DNA of 64,000 bases from Frondihabitans peucedani (GCF_039537585.1 NZ_BAABAU010000003.1:124001-188000); one strand, 5' to 3'; numbered from the stretch's first letter, positions 35,419-44,535 are shown. A program made the numbers and translations. Notes: a model not told the origin generated them from the letters alone.

Positions 35419-35681
35419 TGCAGCTCGGCACCCGCTGGTCGGTCGGCGGCGACACCCCGGGGAACCTCCCCGAGGCGGTCGTCGCCGCCGTCCGGCGCGT
35501 CGAGGGAGAGCTGGCCGCGCAGGATGTCGACGCGTCGACCTGGCGCTGGACCCTCACCTGGCTGGAGCGGAAGCCCGTCGTCGAGCTCGACGACGGCACG
35601 GTGATCCGGTACGACGCTGCGGCCGACACCGCGCACGTGCACGAGCCGAGCGAGTCGGAAGCGGACGACGACGACTTCTGA
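35418..35681 (+). CDS. Small conserved hypothetical protein coupled to valS
   Basis: An 87-residue protein, MQLGTRWSVGGDTPGNLPEAVVAAVRRVEGE...WRWTLTWLERKPVVELDDGTVIRYD, ending in an acidic tail ESEADDDDF. No named family recognised. The first base of its ATG is the last of the valS stop (TGATG), so it is translated by re-initiation after valS. Composition matches its neighbours. Function unknown. Confidence 0.7.
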   Translation: MQLGTRWSVGGDTPGNLPEAVVAAVRRVEGELAAQDVDASTWRWTLTWLERKPVVELDDGTVIRYDAAADTAHVHEPSESEADDDDF

Positions 35682-35689
35682 GGTGCGCC

Positions 35690-35790
35690 CGGCGACGGCG
35701 GCGCCACACGTCGGCGCCGCACGGCGGCGCCGCACGTCGGCAGCGGCGCCGGTCCGCGGCGCGGTGCCGCTGCCGACGGGCGGCGCCTAC
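35690..35790. repeat. GC-rich palindromic intergenic repeat, copy A
   Basis: The 214-bp gap between the valS unit and the M3 peptidase gene holds repeated GTCGGCGCCGCAC units and a hairpin with 12-bp perfect arms (35736-35747, 35766-35777) that extends outwards by CGCCG/CGGCG. A related element is on the other side of the peptidase gene. Confidence 0.6.
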
Positions 35791-35882
35791 TGCGGCAAGG
35801 GGCCCGCCCATCGCTGCGAGAACCCACCGATGTCGTCCGATGACGGCTTGACCGCCCTCTCCACCACCAGAACGCCGAGGCA

Positions 35883-35888
35883 TAGGCT
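35883..35888 (+). promoter_or_regulatory. -10 element for leaderless M3 peptidase gene
   Basis: TAGGCT ends exactly 6 nt before the ATG at 35895; no ribosome site. Confidence 0.5.
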
Positions 35889-35894
35889 GGCGCG

Positions 35895-37955
35895 ATGACG
35901 AACCCGTTCTCCGCGCCGAGCCCGCTGCCGTTCTCCCTCCCGCCGTTCGCCGACATCACCGACGACGACTACCGGCCGGGGTTCGAGGCGGGGTTCGCGG
36001 AGCAGCGCGCGGAGATCGGCGCGATCACGGGCGATCCTGCGGCTCCGACGTTCGAGAACACGATCGTCGCCCTCGAGAGGTCCGGGCGCCTGCTCGCGCG
36101 TGTCGAGGCGGTGTTCGGCAACAAGTCGTCGAGCGACTCGAGCGATGAGACGAACGCCCTCGAGCTGGAGCTCGCACCCGCGTTCGCGGCCCACGCCGAC
36201 GCGATCCGGCTCGACCCTCTGCTCTTCGCCCGGATCCGGGCCGTCTACGACACGCTCGGCACCGAGGCGACGGCGCACCTCGACCCCGAGGAGGTCTACC
36301 TCGTCGAGCGCTACCACTCCGAGTTCAGCCGGGCGGGAGCCGGCCTCGGCGACGACGACAAGGAACGCCTCCGCGACTTGAACTCGCTCTTGTCGACCCT
36401 CACGACGCGCTTCGAGAAGAACCTTCTCGCCGACACCAACGACCTCGCCGTCCTGGTCGACGACGCCGCCGAGCTCGACGGCCTCGACGACGACACGATC
36501 GCCTCCCTCGCCGCCGCAGCCGCCGAGCGCGGGCAGAGCGGCTACCTGATCACCCTCTACCTGTTCACCGGCCACCCGCTGCTGGCGTCGCTGACGAACC
36601 GCGACCTCCGGGCACGCATCATGGCCGCGTCGAGAGCTCGCGGCAGCCGCGGCGGCGAGAACGACAACCGGCAGATCCTGCTCGACATCGTGAAGCTCCG
36701 CGCCGAGCGGGCGGCCCTCCTCGGCTTCGAGACGCACGCGGCATACGTCACCGCCGGCGAGACCGCGAAGTCGCCCGAGGCGGTCCGCGACCTCCTCGCG
36801 AGGCTCGCTCCCCCGGCCGCCGAGAACGCCCGCGTCGAAGAGGCGGCCCTGCAGGAGATCGCCGAGCAGGATCACGCTTTCTCCGGCCGCATCGAGGCGC
36901 ACGACTGGGCGTTCTACACCGAGAAGGTCCGGAGCGCGACGTACGACTTCGACGCGAGCGCCATGCGCCCGTACTTCGAGGCCGAGCGCGTGCTCCGCGA
37001 CGGCGTCTTCTTCGCAGCCTCCGGCCTCTACGGGCTGACCTTCGCGGAGCGCCCCGACCTCGTCGCCTACCACCCGGAGGCCCGCGTCTTCGAGGTCGGC
37101 GACGCCGACGGCAGCCCAGTCGGGCTCTATCTGCTCGACCTCTACACCCGCGACTCGAAGCGCGGCGGTGCCTGGATGAACCCGCTCGTCTCGCAGTCGG
37201 CCCTCCTCGAGCCGCTGCCCGTCGTCGTGAACAACCTCAACGTGCCGAAACCGCCCGCAGGATCGCCGACCCTCCTCACCCTCGACGAGGTCACCACTCT
37301 CTTCCACGAGTTCGGCCACGCGCTCCACGGCCTCCTCGCGCGCGTCGGCTACCCGCACTTCTCGGGAACCAACGTCGACCGCGACTTCGTGGAGTTCCCC
37401 AGCCAGGTGAACGAGATGTGGATCCTCTGGCCCGAGGTCCTCGAGAACTACGCCGTCCATCACGTCACCGGCGACCGCATGCCCGAGGAGCTGGTCGCCA
37501 AGCTCCTCGCCGCGGAGGGCTTCAACCAGGGCTTCGAGACCTCGGAGTACCTCGCCGCGGCCCTCCTCGACCAGGCCTGGCACTCGCTGACCTTCGAGCA
37601 GGCGTCCGAGCTGGGCTCCGTCGACGACGTGGCGGCCTTCGAGGCCCGGGCCCTCGCAGCCGTCGGACTCGACAACCCGGCCGTACCGACCCGCTACTCG
37701 AGCACGTACTTCGCGCACACCTTCGCGGGCGGGTACGACGCGGGCTACTACTCGTACATCTGGAGCGAGGTGCTCGACGCCGACACCGTCGAGTGGTTCG
37801 GCGAGAACGGCGGGTTGACCCGAGCCGGCGGGGCGAGGTTCCGGGAGCGGCTGCTCGGAGTCGGCGGCTCGAAGGATCCGCAGGAGGCCTACCGCGACTT
37901 CCGCGGCCGCGACGCCGTGGTCGAGCCGCTGCTGGTGCGGCGGCGGCTGGTCTGA
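35895..37955 (+). CDS. M3 family metallopeptidase (peptidyl-dipeptidase Dcp-like)
   Basis: Zinc peptidase that degrades small peptides in the cytoplasm, as Dcp and oligopeptidase A do. The 686-residue protein is full length, with the zinc motif HEFGH at 471-475 (TLFHEFGHALHGLLARVGYPHFSGTNV), the downstream metal Glu region FVEFPSQVNEMW, and the C-terminal substrate segment FAGGYDAGYYSYIWSEVLDADTVEWF typical of Dcp. No signal peptide. ATG 35895 fits a leaderless transcript. The gene is bracketed by two related palindromic repeats and ends in a good terminator. Confidence 0.93.
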   Translation: MTNPFSAPSPLPFSLPPFADITDDDYRPGFEAGFAEQRAEIGAITGDPAAPTFENTIVALERSGRLLARVEAVFGNKSSSDSSDETNALELELAPAFAAHADAIRLDPLLFARIRAVYDTLGTEATAHLDPEEVYLVERYHSEFSRAGAGLGDDDKERLRDLNSLLSTLTTRFEKNLLADTNDLAVLVDDAAELDGLDDDTIASLAAAAAERGQSGYLITLYLFTGHPLLASLTNRDLRARIMAASRARGSRGGENDNRQILLDIVKLRAERAALLGFETHAAYVTAGETAKSPEAVRDLLARLAPPAAENARVEEAALQEIAEQDHAFSGRIEAHDWAFYTEKVRSATYDFDASAMRPYFEAERVLRDGVFFAASGLYGLTFAERPDLVAYHPEARVFEVGDADGSPVGLYLLDLYTRDSKRGGAWMNPLVSQSALLEPLPVVVNNLNVPKPPAGSPTLLTLDEVTTLFHEFGHALHGLLARVGYPHFSGTNVDRDFVEFPSQVNEMWILWPEVLENYAVHHVTGDRMPEELVAKLLAAEGFNQGFETSEYLAAALLDQAWHSLTFEQASELGSVDDVAAFEARALAAVGLDNPAVPTRYSSTYFAHTFAGGYDAGYYSYIWSEVLDADTVEWFGENGGLTRAGGARFRERLLGVGGSKDPQEAYRDFRGRDAVVEPLLVRRRLV

Positions 37956-37969
37956 CGGCGGCGGGGTTC

Positions 37970-38045
37970 CTCGCGCCCCCGCCGTCGGCGCCGCAGGTCG
38001 GCGGCGGCACCGCGCCGCGGCGCCGTGCCGCTGCCGACGCGCCGC
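37970..38045. repeat. GC-rich palindromic intergenic repeat, copy B
   Basis: GTCGGCGCCGCAG plus a hairpin with 14-nt arms (37997-38010, 38025-38038, one mismatch) after the M3 gene. It resembles copy A at 35690-35790 in sequence and structure. Confidence 0.6.
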
Positions 38046-38062
38046 GCCGACCGGCACGAGCG

Positions 38063-38088
38063 AAGGCCCCGCGCGAACGCGGGGCCTT
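38063..38088. terminator. Bidirectional intrinsic terminator, M3 peptidase / clpX
   Basis: Perfect 11-bp arms (38063-38073, 38078-38088) close on a CGAA tetraloop; CTGATC follows on plus. It separates the convergent M3 peptidase and clpX genes. Confidence 0.75.
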
Positions 38089-38151
38089 CTGATCACGCCG
38101 ACTAACGGGGCGGTTAGCGGGGGTCTGGGGTGGCTGAGCGGAGACCGCTGC

Positions 38152-39432
38152 TCACGCCGACTTCTCGGTGCGCTCCGTGATGGAGCGCGGGACGATCGTG
38201 GGGGCGGCGTTCTCGAGCACCGACGCCTTGGTGACGACGACACGGCCGACCTCGTCGTTGGAGGGGACGTCGAACATGATCGGCCCGAGCACCTCCTCCA
38301 TGATGGCGCGGAGGCCGCGAGCACCGGTCTGACGCAGGACCGCGAGGTCGGCGATGGCCTCGAGGGCGTTCTGCTCGAACTCCAGCTCGACGCCGTCGAG
38401 CTCGAACATGCGCTGGTACTGGCGCACGAGAGCGTTCTTCGGCTTCGTCAGGATCTCCATCAGAGCCTCCTGGTCGAGCTGCGTGACCGTCGTGACGACG
38501 GGCAGTCGGCCGATGAACTCGGGGATCAGACCGAACTTGTGCAGGTCTTCGGGAAGCACCTCGCTGAAGAGGTTGGCGTCGTTGCCCTTGTTGTAGAGCG
38601 GCGCCCCGAAGCCGATGCCGCGCTTGCCGGCGCGGGAGGAGATGATCTCTTCGAGCCCCGCGAAGGCCCCGGCCACGATGAACAGGACGTTCGTCGTGTC
38701 GATCTGGATGAACTCCTGATGCGGGTGCTTGCGGCCGCCCTGCGGCGGGACGGAGGCTACGGTGCCCTCGAGGATCTTGAGGAGGGCCTGCTGCACGCCC
38801 TCGCCCGAGACGTCGCGCGTGATCGAGGGGTTCTCGGCCTTGCGGGCGATCTTGTCGACCTCGTCGATGTAGATGATGCCCGTCTCGGCCCGCTTGACGT
38901 CGTAGTCGGCGGCCTGGATGAGCTTGAGCAGGATGTTCTCGACGTCTTCGCCGACGTAGCCCGCCTCGGTGAGGGCTGTCGCGTCGGCCACGGCGAACGG
39001 GACGTTCAGCCGCTTCGCGAGGGTTTGCGCGAGGTAGGTCTTGCCGCAGCCCGTGGGACCGATCAGCAGGATGTTCGACTTCGCGATCTCGATGTCGTCG
39101 CCGAGCGAGTCGGCGGACGCGAGAGTGTTGAGCGAGCGGATGCGCTTGTAGTGGTTGTAGACGGCGACGGAGAGGGCGCGCTTCGCGGGCGCCTGCCCGA
39201 TCACGTACTCCTCGAGGAAGTCGTAGATCTCGCGGGGCTTCGGGAGGTCGAATTCGCTCGAGGGCTCTTCGCCGGCCTCGGCGAGGCGCTCCTCGATGAT
39301 CTCGTTGCACAGTTCGACGCACTCGTCGCAGATGTAGACACCCGGACCGGCGATGAGTTGCTGAACCTGCTTCTGGCTCTTACCGCAGAACGAGCACTTG
39401 AGCAGGTCGGCACTTTCACCAATGCGTGCCAT
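38152..39432 (-). CDS. clpX: ATP-dependent Clp protease ATP-binding subunit ClpX
   Basis: AAA+ unfoldase that feeds substrates to ClpP. The 426-residue protein has the zinc-binding domain with C13, C16, C35 and C38, Walker A GPTGCGKT (125-132), Walker [12 protein letters not shown], the ClpP-contacting loop GKRGIGFGA (IGF motif) and sensor regions. Start ATG 39432 with TAGGAGG upstream. It lies downstream of clpP1-clpP2, but a stem-loop and its own TAGGCT promoter in the 219-bp gap suggest separate control. Confidence 0.98.
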   Translation of the reverse strand: MARIGESADLLKCSFCGKSQKQVQQLIAGPGVYICDECVELCNEIIEERLAEAGEEPSSEFDLPKPREIYDFLEEYVIGQAPAKRALSVAVYNHYKRIRSLNTLASADSLGDDIEIAKSNILLIGPTGCGKTYLAQTLAKRLNVPFAVADATALTEAGYVGEDVENILLKLIQAADYDVKRAETGIIYIDEVDKIARKAENPSITRDVSGEGVQQALLKILEGTVASVPPQGGRKHPHQEFIQIDTTNVLFIVAGAFAGLEEIISSRAGKRGIGFGAPLYNKGNDANLFSEVLPEDLHKFGLIPEFIGRLPVVTTVTQLDQEALMEILTKPKNALVRQYQRMFELDGVELEFEQNALEAIADLAVLRQTGARGLRAIMEEVLGPIMFDVPSNDEVGRVVVTKASVLENAAPTIVPRSITERTEKSA

Positions 39433-39479
39433 GCTCGGCCTCCTAAGGCGTGATGTGACCTGTTGGTCGTGGTTGAACG

Positions 39480-39508
39480 AGCCTAACCCGAACCGCCGAC
39501 AGTCGAAG
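39480..39508 (-). promoter_or_regulatory. clpX promoter
   Basis: On the minus strand TTCGAC is followed after 16 nt by TAGGCT (39480-39485), with about 40 nt of leader and an AGGAGG ribosome site before clpX. Confidence 0.45.
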
Positions 39509-39596
39509 CATCGTGACTCGGGAATCGCCGGGCGAGGGCCGTGACGGTGGTTCGTACCCGACCCCGGGAGCGCTTGGCCCCGTGATCCTGCGCGAC

Positions 39597-39628
39597 GAAG
39601 CCCCGCGCCGAGGACGACGCGGGGCTTC
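39597..39628 (-). terminator. Terminator downstream of clpP2
   Basis: Perfect 11-bp arms (39597-39607, 39618-39628) with a 10-nt loop, 22 nt after the clpP2 stop. No U-tract. Confidence 0.65.
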
Positions 39629-39650
39629 GAGGTGCAGCGGTGAGCGGGTG

Positions 39651-40310
39651 CTACTTGGTGAGCGCCAGGTTCTTGCGCGAGGTGAGCACCTGGTCGATCA
39701 GGCCGTACTCGAGGGCGGCGGAGGCGCCCAGGATGTTGTCGCGCTCGATGTCGCGGTTGACCTGCTCCGGCGACTTGTTCGAGTGCTTCGACAGCGTCTC
39801 CTCGAGCCAGGTGCGCATGCGGAGCACCTCGGCGGCCTGGATCTCGATGTCGGACGCCTGGCCGCCACCCTGGCCCCCCGTGGAGGGCTGGTGGATGAGG
39901 ACGCGGGCGTTCGGCAGGGCGAGGCGCTTGCCGGGGGTCCCGGCGGCGAGCAGGACCGCGGCGGCCGAGGCGGCCTGACCGAGGCAGACCGTCTGGATGT
40001 CGGGGCGGATGTACTGCATCGTGTCGTAGATCGCCGTCATGGCCGTGAACGAGCCGCCGGGCGAGTTGATGTAGAGCGTGATGTCGCGGTCGGGGTCCAT
40101 CGACTCGAGCACGAGCAGCTGGGCCATGACGTCGTCGGCCGAGGCGTCGTCGACCTGGACACCCATGAAGATGATGCGGTCTTCGAACAGCTTGGCGTAG
40201 GGGTCCTGGCGCTTGTAGCCGTAGGCGGTGCGCTCTTCGAACGAGGGGAGCACGTAGCGCGAGCCCGGTGTCTCGAAAGCGCGGGCTCCACCCATCATTG
40301 GCAGTTCCAT
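39651..40310 (-). CDS. clpP2: ATP-dependent Clp protease proteolytic subunit ClpP2
   Basis: Serine peptidase of the mixed ClpP1P2 tetradecamer of actinobacteria. The 219-residue protein has catalytic S115 ([11 protein letters not shown]), H140 ([14 protein letters not shown]) and an Asp in [11 protein letters not shown]. The N-terminal stretch (1-18) looks like the processed propeptide. Start ATG 40310 with GGAAC upstream; MM at 40295 is an alternative. It is 40 bp behind clpP1, forming one operon. Confidence 0.95.
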   Translation of the reverse strand: MELPMMGGARAFETPGSRYVLPSFEERTAYGYKRQDPYAKLFEDRIIFMGVQVDDASADDVMAQLLVLESMDPDRDITLYINSPGGSFTAMTAIYDTMQYIRPDIQTVCLGQAASAAAVLLAAGTPGKRLALPNARVLIHQPSTGGQGGGQASDIEIQAAEVLRMRTWLEETLSKHSNKSPEQVNRDIERDNILGASAALEYGLIDQVLTSRKNLALTK

Positions 40311-40350
40311 TTTCTGTTCCTTCTGGTCAGTGCGGGTCGGTGGGGTGGAG

Positions 40351-40938
40351 TTATTCCTGGTCCGTGCCGGCGCCACCGATGACGTCGGAGGCAGACGACC
40401 GGATGTGGTCGACGAAGCCGTACTCGAGGGCCTCCTCGGCGGTGAACCAGCGGTCGCGGTCGCCGTCCTCGTTGACCTGCTCGACCGTCTTGCCGGTCTG
40501 CGCGGCCGTGATCTCGGCGAGGCGCTGCTTCATCGACAGGATCAGCTGGGCCTGCGTCTGGATGTCGGACGAGGTGCCGCCGAAGCCGCCGTGCGGCTGG
40601 TGGAGGAGCACCCGGGCGTTGGGCGTGATGTAGCGCTTGCCCTTCGTGCCGGCGGTGAGGAGCAGCTGGCCCATCGAGGCGGCCATGCCGATGCCGACGG
40701 TCACGATGTCGTTCGGCACGAACTCCATGGCGTCGTAGATGGCCATGCCCGCGGTGATCGAGCCGCCGGGCGAGTTGATGTAGAGGTAGATGTCTTTCTC
40801 GGAGTCTTCTGCGGCAAGCAGGAGAAGCTTCGCAGCGATCTCGTTGGCGTTGTCGTCTCGCACCTCGGAACCGAGCCAGATGATGCGGTCTTTGAGAAGT
40901 CGGTCAAAAACACTGTTGGGCAGTGTTACGTCGGCCAT
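40351..40938 (-). CDS. clpP1: ATP-dependent Clp protease proteolytic subunit ClpP1
   Basis: Partner of ClpP2. The 195-residue protein has S88 ([11 protein letters not shown]), H113 ([12 protein letters not shown]) and an Asp in the GDRDRWF segment, so the triad is complete. ATG 40938 has GGGAGC upstream. A TAAGTT -10 candidate (40972-40977) precedes it; the nearby TTCGT...AGCGA only partly resembles a ClgR box, so ClgR control is not shown. Confidence 0.95.
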   Translation of the reverse strand: MADVTLPNSVFDRLLKDRIIWLGSEVRDDNANEIAAKLLLLAAEDSEKDIYLYINSPGGSITAGMAIYDAMEFVPNDIVTVGIGMAASMGQLLLTAGTKGKRYITPNARVLLHQPHGGFGGTSSDIQTQAQLILSMKQRLAEITAAQTGKTVEQVNEDGDRDRWFTAEEALEYGFVDHIRSSASDVIGGAGTDQE

Positions 40939-41048
40939 GTGGTGCTCCCATTCAGTTGTCGCTTGAGTACGAACTTAGAGGGTGCAACGCACGGTTTCCG
41001 GGCTGTTCGCCCACGGCAGAGTGACGGGAGCGGGCCCCGAAACGACAG

Positions 41049-41080
41049 AAGAGGGCAGGATCCGCGGATCCTGCCCTCTT
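41049..41080. terminator. 32-bp perfect palindrome, terminator of tig
   Basis: A perfect palindrome with CCGCGG centre lies between tig and clpP1, about 19 nt after the tig stop. Its stem contains GCAGGATC on both strands (41055-41062 and 41067-41074). TT follows. Confidence 0.8.
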
Positions 41081-41098
41081 CGATGTCTCTACGGCCGC

Positions 41099-41170
41099 TT
41101 ACGCGTGGTCGTGACCCTCGTGGTCGTGACCCTCGTGGTCGTGACCGGCGTGGTCGTGACCGGCGTGGTC
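41099..41170. repeat. Tandem repeat coding the His-rich trigger-factor tail
   Basis: Imperfect 15-bp units GTGGTCGTGACCCTC / GTGGTCGTGACCGGC, about four copies, encode repeated HDHEG / HDHAG. Confidence 0.75.
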
Positions 41171-42472
41171 GTCAGCGTCGTCGCCGCCGACGCCCGCGGA
41201 CGCCGTGAAGGCGGACAGGTCGACGTCGTTGCCCTTGTCGTCTTTCACCGTGGCCTTCGACAGCACGACGGCGAGAGCCTTGGAGCGGGCGACCTCGCCG
41301 ACCATCGACGGGATCTGGCCGTTCTCGTCGAGGACCTTGATGAACTCGCCGGGCTCCATGCCGTACTGCGCGGCGCCCTGGATGAGGTACTGGGTCAGTT
41401 CGTCCTGCTCGACCTTGACCTGCTCCTTCTCGGCGATGGCGTCGAGGAGGATCTGGTTGCGGAAGGCGGACTCGCTCGACTCCTTGACCTCGGCGCGGTG
41501 CTCGTCGTCTTCGAGGCGGTTCTCCTGCTCGAGGTGACGGTGCACCTCGTCTTCGACCAGCTTCTCGGGGATCGGGATCTCGACGCCCTCGAGGAGCTTC
41601 TCGACGACCTGGTCGCGGGCCTGAGCACCCTGCGTGAAGGTCTTGGAGCGGCCCAGCTGCTCTTTGAGGTCGGCCTTGAGCTCGTCGAGAGTGTCGAACT
41701 GGCTGGCGATCTGGGCGAAGTCGTCGTCGGCCTCGGGGAGCTCACGCTCCTTGACGGCGGTCAGGGTGACGGCGATGAGAGCGGTCTCGCCCTCGCGGTC
41801 GCCGCCCAGGAGCTTCGACTCGAACGTGGTGGACTCGCCCGCCGTGAGGGAGTCGAGCGCTTCGTCGATGCCCTCGATGAGGTCGCCGGAGCCGATCTCG
41901 TAGGAGATGCCCTTGGCGTTGTCGACCTCGGTGTCGTCGATCGTGGCGATCAGGTCGATCTGAGCGAAGTCGCCGGTCGTGGCGGGGCGGTCGACGGTGA
42001 TGAGGGTGCCGAAGCGGGTGCGGAGGTTGGTGAGCTCCTCGTCGACCTCCTCGTCGGTGATCTCGACGGAGTCGACGGTGAGCGCGAGGCCCTCGTAGTC
42101 GGGCAGGTCGAACTCGGGACGCACGTCGACCTCGACGGCGATCAGGAGGTCGCCGGAGAAGTCCTTGACGTCGGGCCACTCGACGACGTCGGCCTCGGGG
42201 CGACCGAGGGGACGGAGCTCGACCTCTTCGACCGCAGCGCGGTAGAAGGTGTCCATGCTCTCGTTGACGGCGTGGTTGAGGACCTCTTCGCGACCGACTC
42301 GCTGGTCGATGATGGGCGGCGGCACCTTGCCCTTGCGGAAGCCGGGGATCGACACCTGCTCGGCGATGTGGCCGTAGGCGTGGGTGATGCCGGGCTTGAG
42401 GTCGTCGGGGCTCACCGCGATGTTGAGCTTGACGCGCGTGGGGCTGAGCTGCTCAACCGTGGTCTTGACCAA
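41099..42472 (-). CDS. tig: Trigger factor (ribosome-bound chaperone, peptidyl-prolyl isomerase)
   Basis: Binds L23 at the ribosome exit and helps nascent chains fold. The 457-residue protein has the ribosome-binding signature [17 protein letters not shown] (about 40-56), an FKBP-type PPIase domain (about 150-240) and the helical C-terminal arms. Unusually, the last 20 or so residues are a His-rich repeat ([10 protein letters not shown] type), like the tails of SlyD, and could bind Ni2+ or Zn2+. TTG start at 42472 with GGAGAA 8 nt upstream. Followed by a 32-bp palindrome and clpP1. Confidence 0.96.
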   Translation of the reverse strand: MVKTTVEQLSPTRVKLNIAVSPDDLKPGITHAYGHIAEQVSIPGFRKGKVPPPIIDQRVGREEVLNHAVNESMDTFYRAAVEEVELRPLGRPEADVVEWPDVKDFSGDLLIAVEVDVRPEFDLPDYEGLALTVDSVEITDEEVDEELTNLRTRFGTLITVDRPATTGDFAQIDLIATIDDTEVDNAKGISYEIGSGDLIEGIDEALDSLTAGESTTFESKLLGGDREGETALIAVTLTAVKERELPEADDDFAQIASQFDTLDELKADLKEQLGRSKTFTQGAQARDQVVEKLLEGVEIPIPEKLVEDEVHRHLEQENRLEDDEHRAEVKESSESAFRNQILLDAIAEKEQVKVEQDELTQYLIQGAAQYGMEPGEFIKVLDENGQIPSMVGEVARSKALAVVLSKATVKDDKGNDVDLSAFTASAGVGGDDADDHAGHDHAGHDHEGHDHEGHDHA

Positions 42473-42503
42473 TGTCGTAATTCTCCTGTGTCGTGTGCTG
42501 CCT

Positions 42504-42557
42504 GTGGTGCGTGCTGGAGCGGTGGTGCGTGCTGGAGCTGTGCTGCGTGCTGGAGCT
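42504..42557. repeat. Three 18-bp tandem repeats in the tig leader region
   Basis: GTGGTGCGTGCTGGAGCG-type units at 42504-42521, 42522-42539 and 42540-42557 differ at one or two positions. They lie between the tRNA-Pro 3' end and the tig ribosome site. Confidence 0.8.
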
Positions 42558-42568
42558 GTCGTGGCGAG

Positions 42569-42641
42569 TCGGGGCGACAGGACTCGAACCTGCGATCTTC
42601 CGCCCCCAAAACGGACGCGCTAGCCACTACGCTACGCCCCG
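42569..42641 (-). tRNA. tRNA-Pro (anticodon TGG)
   Basis: 73-nt cloverleaf on the minus strand. Acceptor strands CGGGGCG and CGCCCCG pair fully, discriminator A. The anticodon arm TCCGT-TTTGGGG-GCGGA gives TGG. The T arm has GGTTCGAGTCC. The tig start is 97 nt downstream, so read-through into tig is possible. Confidence 0.95.
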
Positions 42642-42811
42642 GTCGTACCTGCCTTGTGCGGCGGCTGTCTCGATGGTCCCCGTTGAGGGCGGGGCGAAAC
42701 GGCCCCGTGAAGTCTAGCCCGTAACGGAGCCGCGAACCTGATGGGCGTGGAGAATGCCCTATGCTTGCTACTCGCAAGCCGCGTGGCGCCTCTCGAGGGG
42801 CCGCGTTTTGC

Positions 42812-42882
42812 GGGGATGTAGCTTAGTGGTAAAGCCTCAGTCTTCCAAACTGATGATGCGGGTTCGATTCCCGTCATCCCCT
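42812..42882 (+). tRNA. tRNA-Gly (anticodon TCC)
   Basis: 71-nt cloverleaf. Acceptor strands GGGGATG and CATCCCC pair, discriminator T. Anticodon arm TCAGT-CTTCCAA-ACTGA gives TCC. T arm GGGTTCGATTCCC. Confidence 0.95.
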
Positions 42883-42909
42883 CCCTCGGTCTCACAGCGA
42901 GACTCCCCG

Positions 42910-43803
42910 TCAGGCAGACCTCCGGCCGTCGTCCGCCAGGAACGCCCGGACGGCCTCCGACCACTGCGGGAACGCGTCCAGATGCGCGTCGTGACTCCCC
43001 GCGGCGAGATCGACACGCACGACGTCGGGGCGGCGACCCGCCAGGGCCTGCCTCGCCGCGTCGTCGAACATCCCGTCGGCCGCGAAGACGACGAGGGTGG
43101 GAGGCGTGACACGGGCCCACTCGTCCCACGCGGGCCTCTCGTCCACCGCCGCGATCGTCTCGATCATCACGTCGACATCGAAGCGCGGCCACAGTCCGCC
43201 GCTCTCCTCGCGGAGGTCGGCGGCCCACGCCCGCCCGAGCGCCGAGTCTCCGAGGAACGCCTGCGCTTCGGCGCGGTCTCGGAACGGCCTGGGCCAGGAC
43301 TCGAAGAAGGCGCGCATCGCGATCCTGCTCTCGGCCGTGCCGTCTCCCCCCGCGCCTGCCTCCAGCAGGATCAGGCGCTCGACGAGATCGGGCCTCGCCG
43401 CGGCCACGAGAAGCGCCGTGTGGCCGCCCATCGACTGCCCGATCAGCGTGACCGGCTCTCCGGCGAGGGCCTCGATCACGTGCACGACATCGTCGACGTG
43501 CGCCTGCCTCGACACGTCCGCCGGGCGGCGGGTGCTGGCCCCGTGACCTCGAGCGTCCGGTATCAGCACTCGGCGCGGGGCGAGCGATCGCGCGGTCTCC
43601 TCCATCTCGAGGCTGCTGCCCGCGAGGCCGTGCAGGATCACGACGGGCGCACCCGGTCCTGCGTGGTCGGTCACCGAGAGCGAGACTCCCGCCCGCTCCA
43701 CCGTCCGTCTACTCGTCACGCGGAGCGGTGAAGCGTCTCGGTCATGCGACGACAGTAGCGACCACCCTGACTGGGGTGCGTCGAGCCCGCTCATCCGCGT
43801 CAT
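42910..43803 (-). CDS. Alpha/beta-fold hydrolase
   Basis: Serine hydrolase or esterase-like protein. VVILHGLAGSSLEM is the oxyanion region (HG motif), GQSMGGHTALL the nucleophile elbow, FAADGMFDD the acid segment and GSHDAHLD the catalytic His. The start is uncertain. ATG 43803 has GGAGAA close upstream and gives 297 residues, but the first 30 codons have unusually low GC at third positions, so GTG at 43719 or 43701 may be right. With the long form, the divergent SGNH gene starts only 9 bp away. Substrate unknown. Confidence 0.85.
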   Translation of the reverse strand: MTRMSGLDAPQSGWSLLSSHDRDASPLRVTSRRTVERAGVSLSVTDHAGPGAPVVILHGLAGSSLEMEETARSLAPRRVLIPDARGHGASTRRPADVSRQAHVDDVVHVIEALAGEPVTLIGQSMGGHTALLVAAARPDLVERLILLEAGAGGDGTAESRIAMRAFFESWPRPFRDRAEAQAFLGDSALGRAWAADLREESGGLWPRFDVDVMIETIAAVDERPAWDEWARVTPPTLVVFAADGMFDDAARQALAGRRPDVVRVDLAAGSHDAHLDAFPQWSEAVRAFLADDGRRSA

Positions 43804-43806
43804 AAT
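43801..43806 (+). promoter_or_regulatory. -10 element for leaderless SGNH hydrolase gene
   Basis: CATAAT ends 6 nt before the GTG at 43813; it overlaps the longest possible start of the divergent hydrolase. Confidence 0.45.
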
Positions 43807-43812
43807 TCTCCA

Positions 43813-44535
43813 GTGCGAACGGTGACCAGAGCTCTCGTCGGCGGCCTCCTGGCCGCCTCCCTAGCCGTCGTCGCAGGATGCTCGGCGGCGCCCCGGTCCG
43901 AGCCGGAGGCCGTCGCGGACACGCACGTCGCCGTGCCGACCGAGCAGGCGGCGCCGCAGGGCGCGCTCGGCACCCCGGCCGACCCGGTGCGGGTCGCCGT
44001 CGTCGGCGACTCGCTCACCGCGGGCGGCGGCCGCATGCTCTCGTGGGGGCTGACGCCCGACACCTGGATCAGCTACGCCAAGGGCGACGGCGTCGACTAT
44101 GTCGGCGGGTGGGCCAAGGGCGGGACCACCGTGCAGGAGCAGGCCGCGCACGTCCGGCCGATCTCCGACGTCGACGTCCTGGTGCTCATGGCGGGCACCA
44201 ACGACGTGCGGCTCCACATCGGGTTCGCGGAGGCCGCGGCGAGCTACGACAGCATCGTGTCGACGATCCACGCGAAGCACGTCATCGTCGGGGCGATCCC
44301 GCCCTACGACCGCGATCCGAGGGCCGCCGCCGTCTACGAGCAGCAGCTCCGCCGCTACGTCGCCACGAAGGGGTGGGACTTCGTCGACCCGTGGGGCTTC
44401 GCCCGCGACGGCCTCCGCTACCGCGCCGGCATCTCGGTCGACGGCATCCACCCGGTGACGGCCGGGTACCAGCGCCTCGGCGAGAACTACCGGGCCGCGA
44501 TCCTGCGCGTGGTGTCGACGCCCGTCGCCGGCTGA
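43813..44535 (+). CDS. SGNH/GDSL-type hydrolase lipoprotein
   Basis: Exported esterase-type protein of 240 residues. Lipoprotein signal with VVAGC (Cys23), then block I VAVVGDSLTAGGG (catalytic Ser67), block III MAGTNDVRLH, and block V VDGIHPVTAGYQ with the catalytic Asp/His. A complete SGNH set, so probably active. The substrate could be an acylated cell-wall sugar or lipid; not shown. GTG start at 43813 is consistent with a leaderless mRNA. Confidence 0.88.
   Translation: MRTVTRALVGGLLAASLAVVAGCSAAPRSEPEAVADTHVAVPTEQAAPQGALGTPADPVRVAVVGDSLTAGGGRMLSWGLTPDTWISYAKGDGVDYVGGWAKGGTTVQEQAAHVRPISDVDVLVLMAGTNDVRLHIGFAEAAASYDSIVSTIHAKHVIVGAIPPYDRDPRAAAVYEQQLRRYVATKGWDFVDPWGFARDGLRYRAGISVDGIHPVTAGYQRLGENYRAAILRVVSTPVAG

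Noticed and set aside
40940-40990. ClgR operator upstream of clpP1
   Set aside because: TTCGT...AGCGA is only half similar to the expected palindrome; not enough to call a site.
42481-42641. CRISPR-like array in the tig leader
   Set aside because: The 18-bp units are directly tandem with no spacers, only three copies, and no cas genes in the window.
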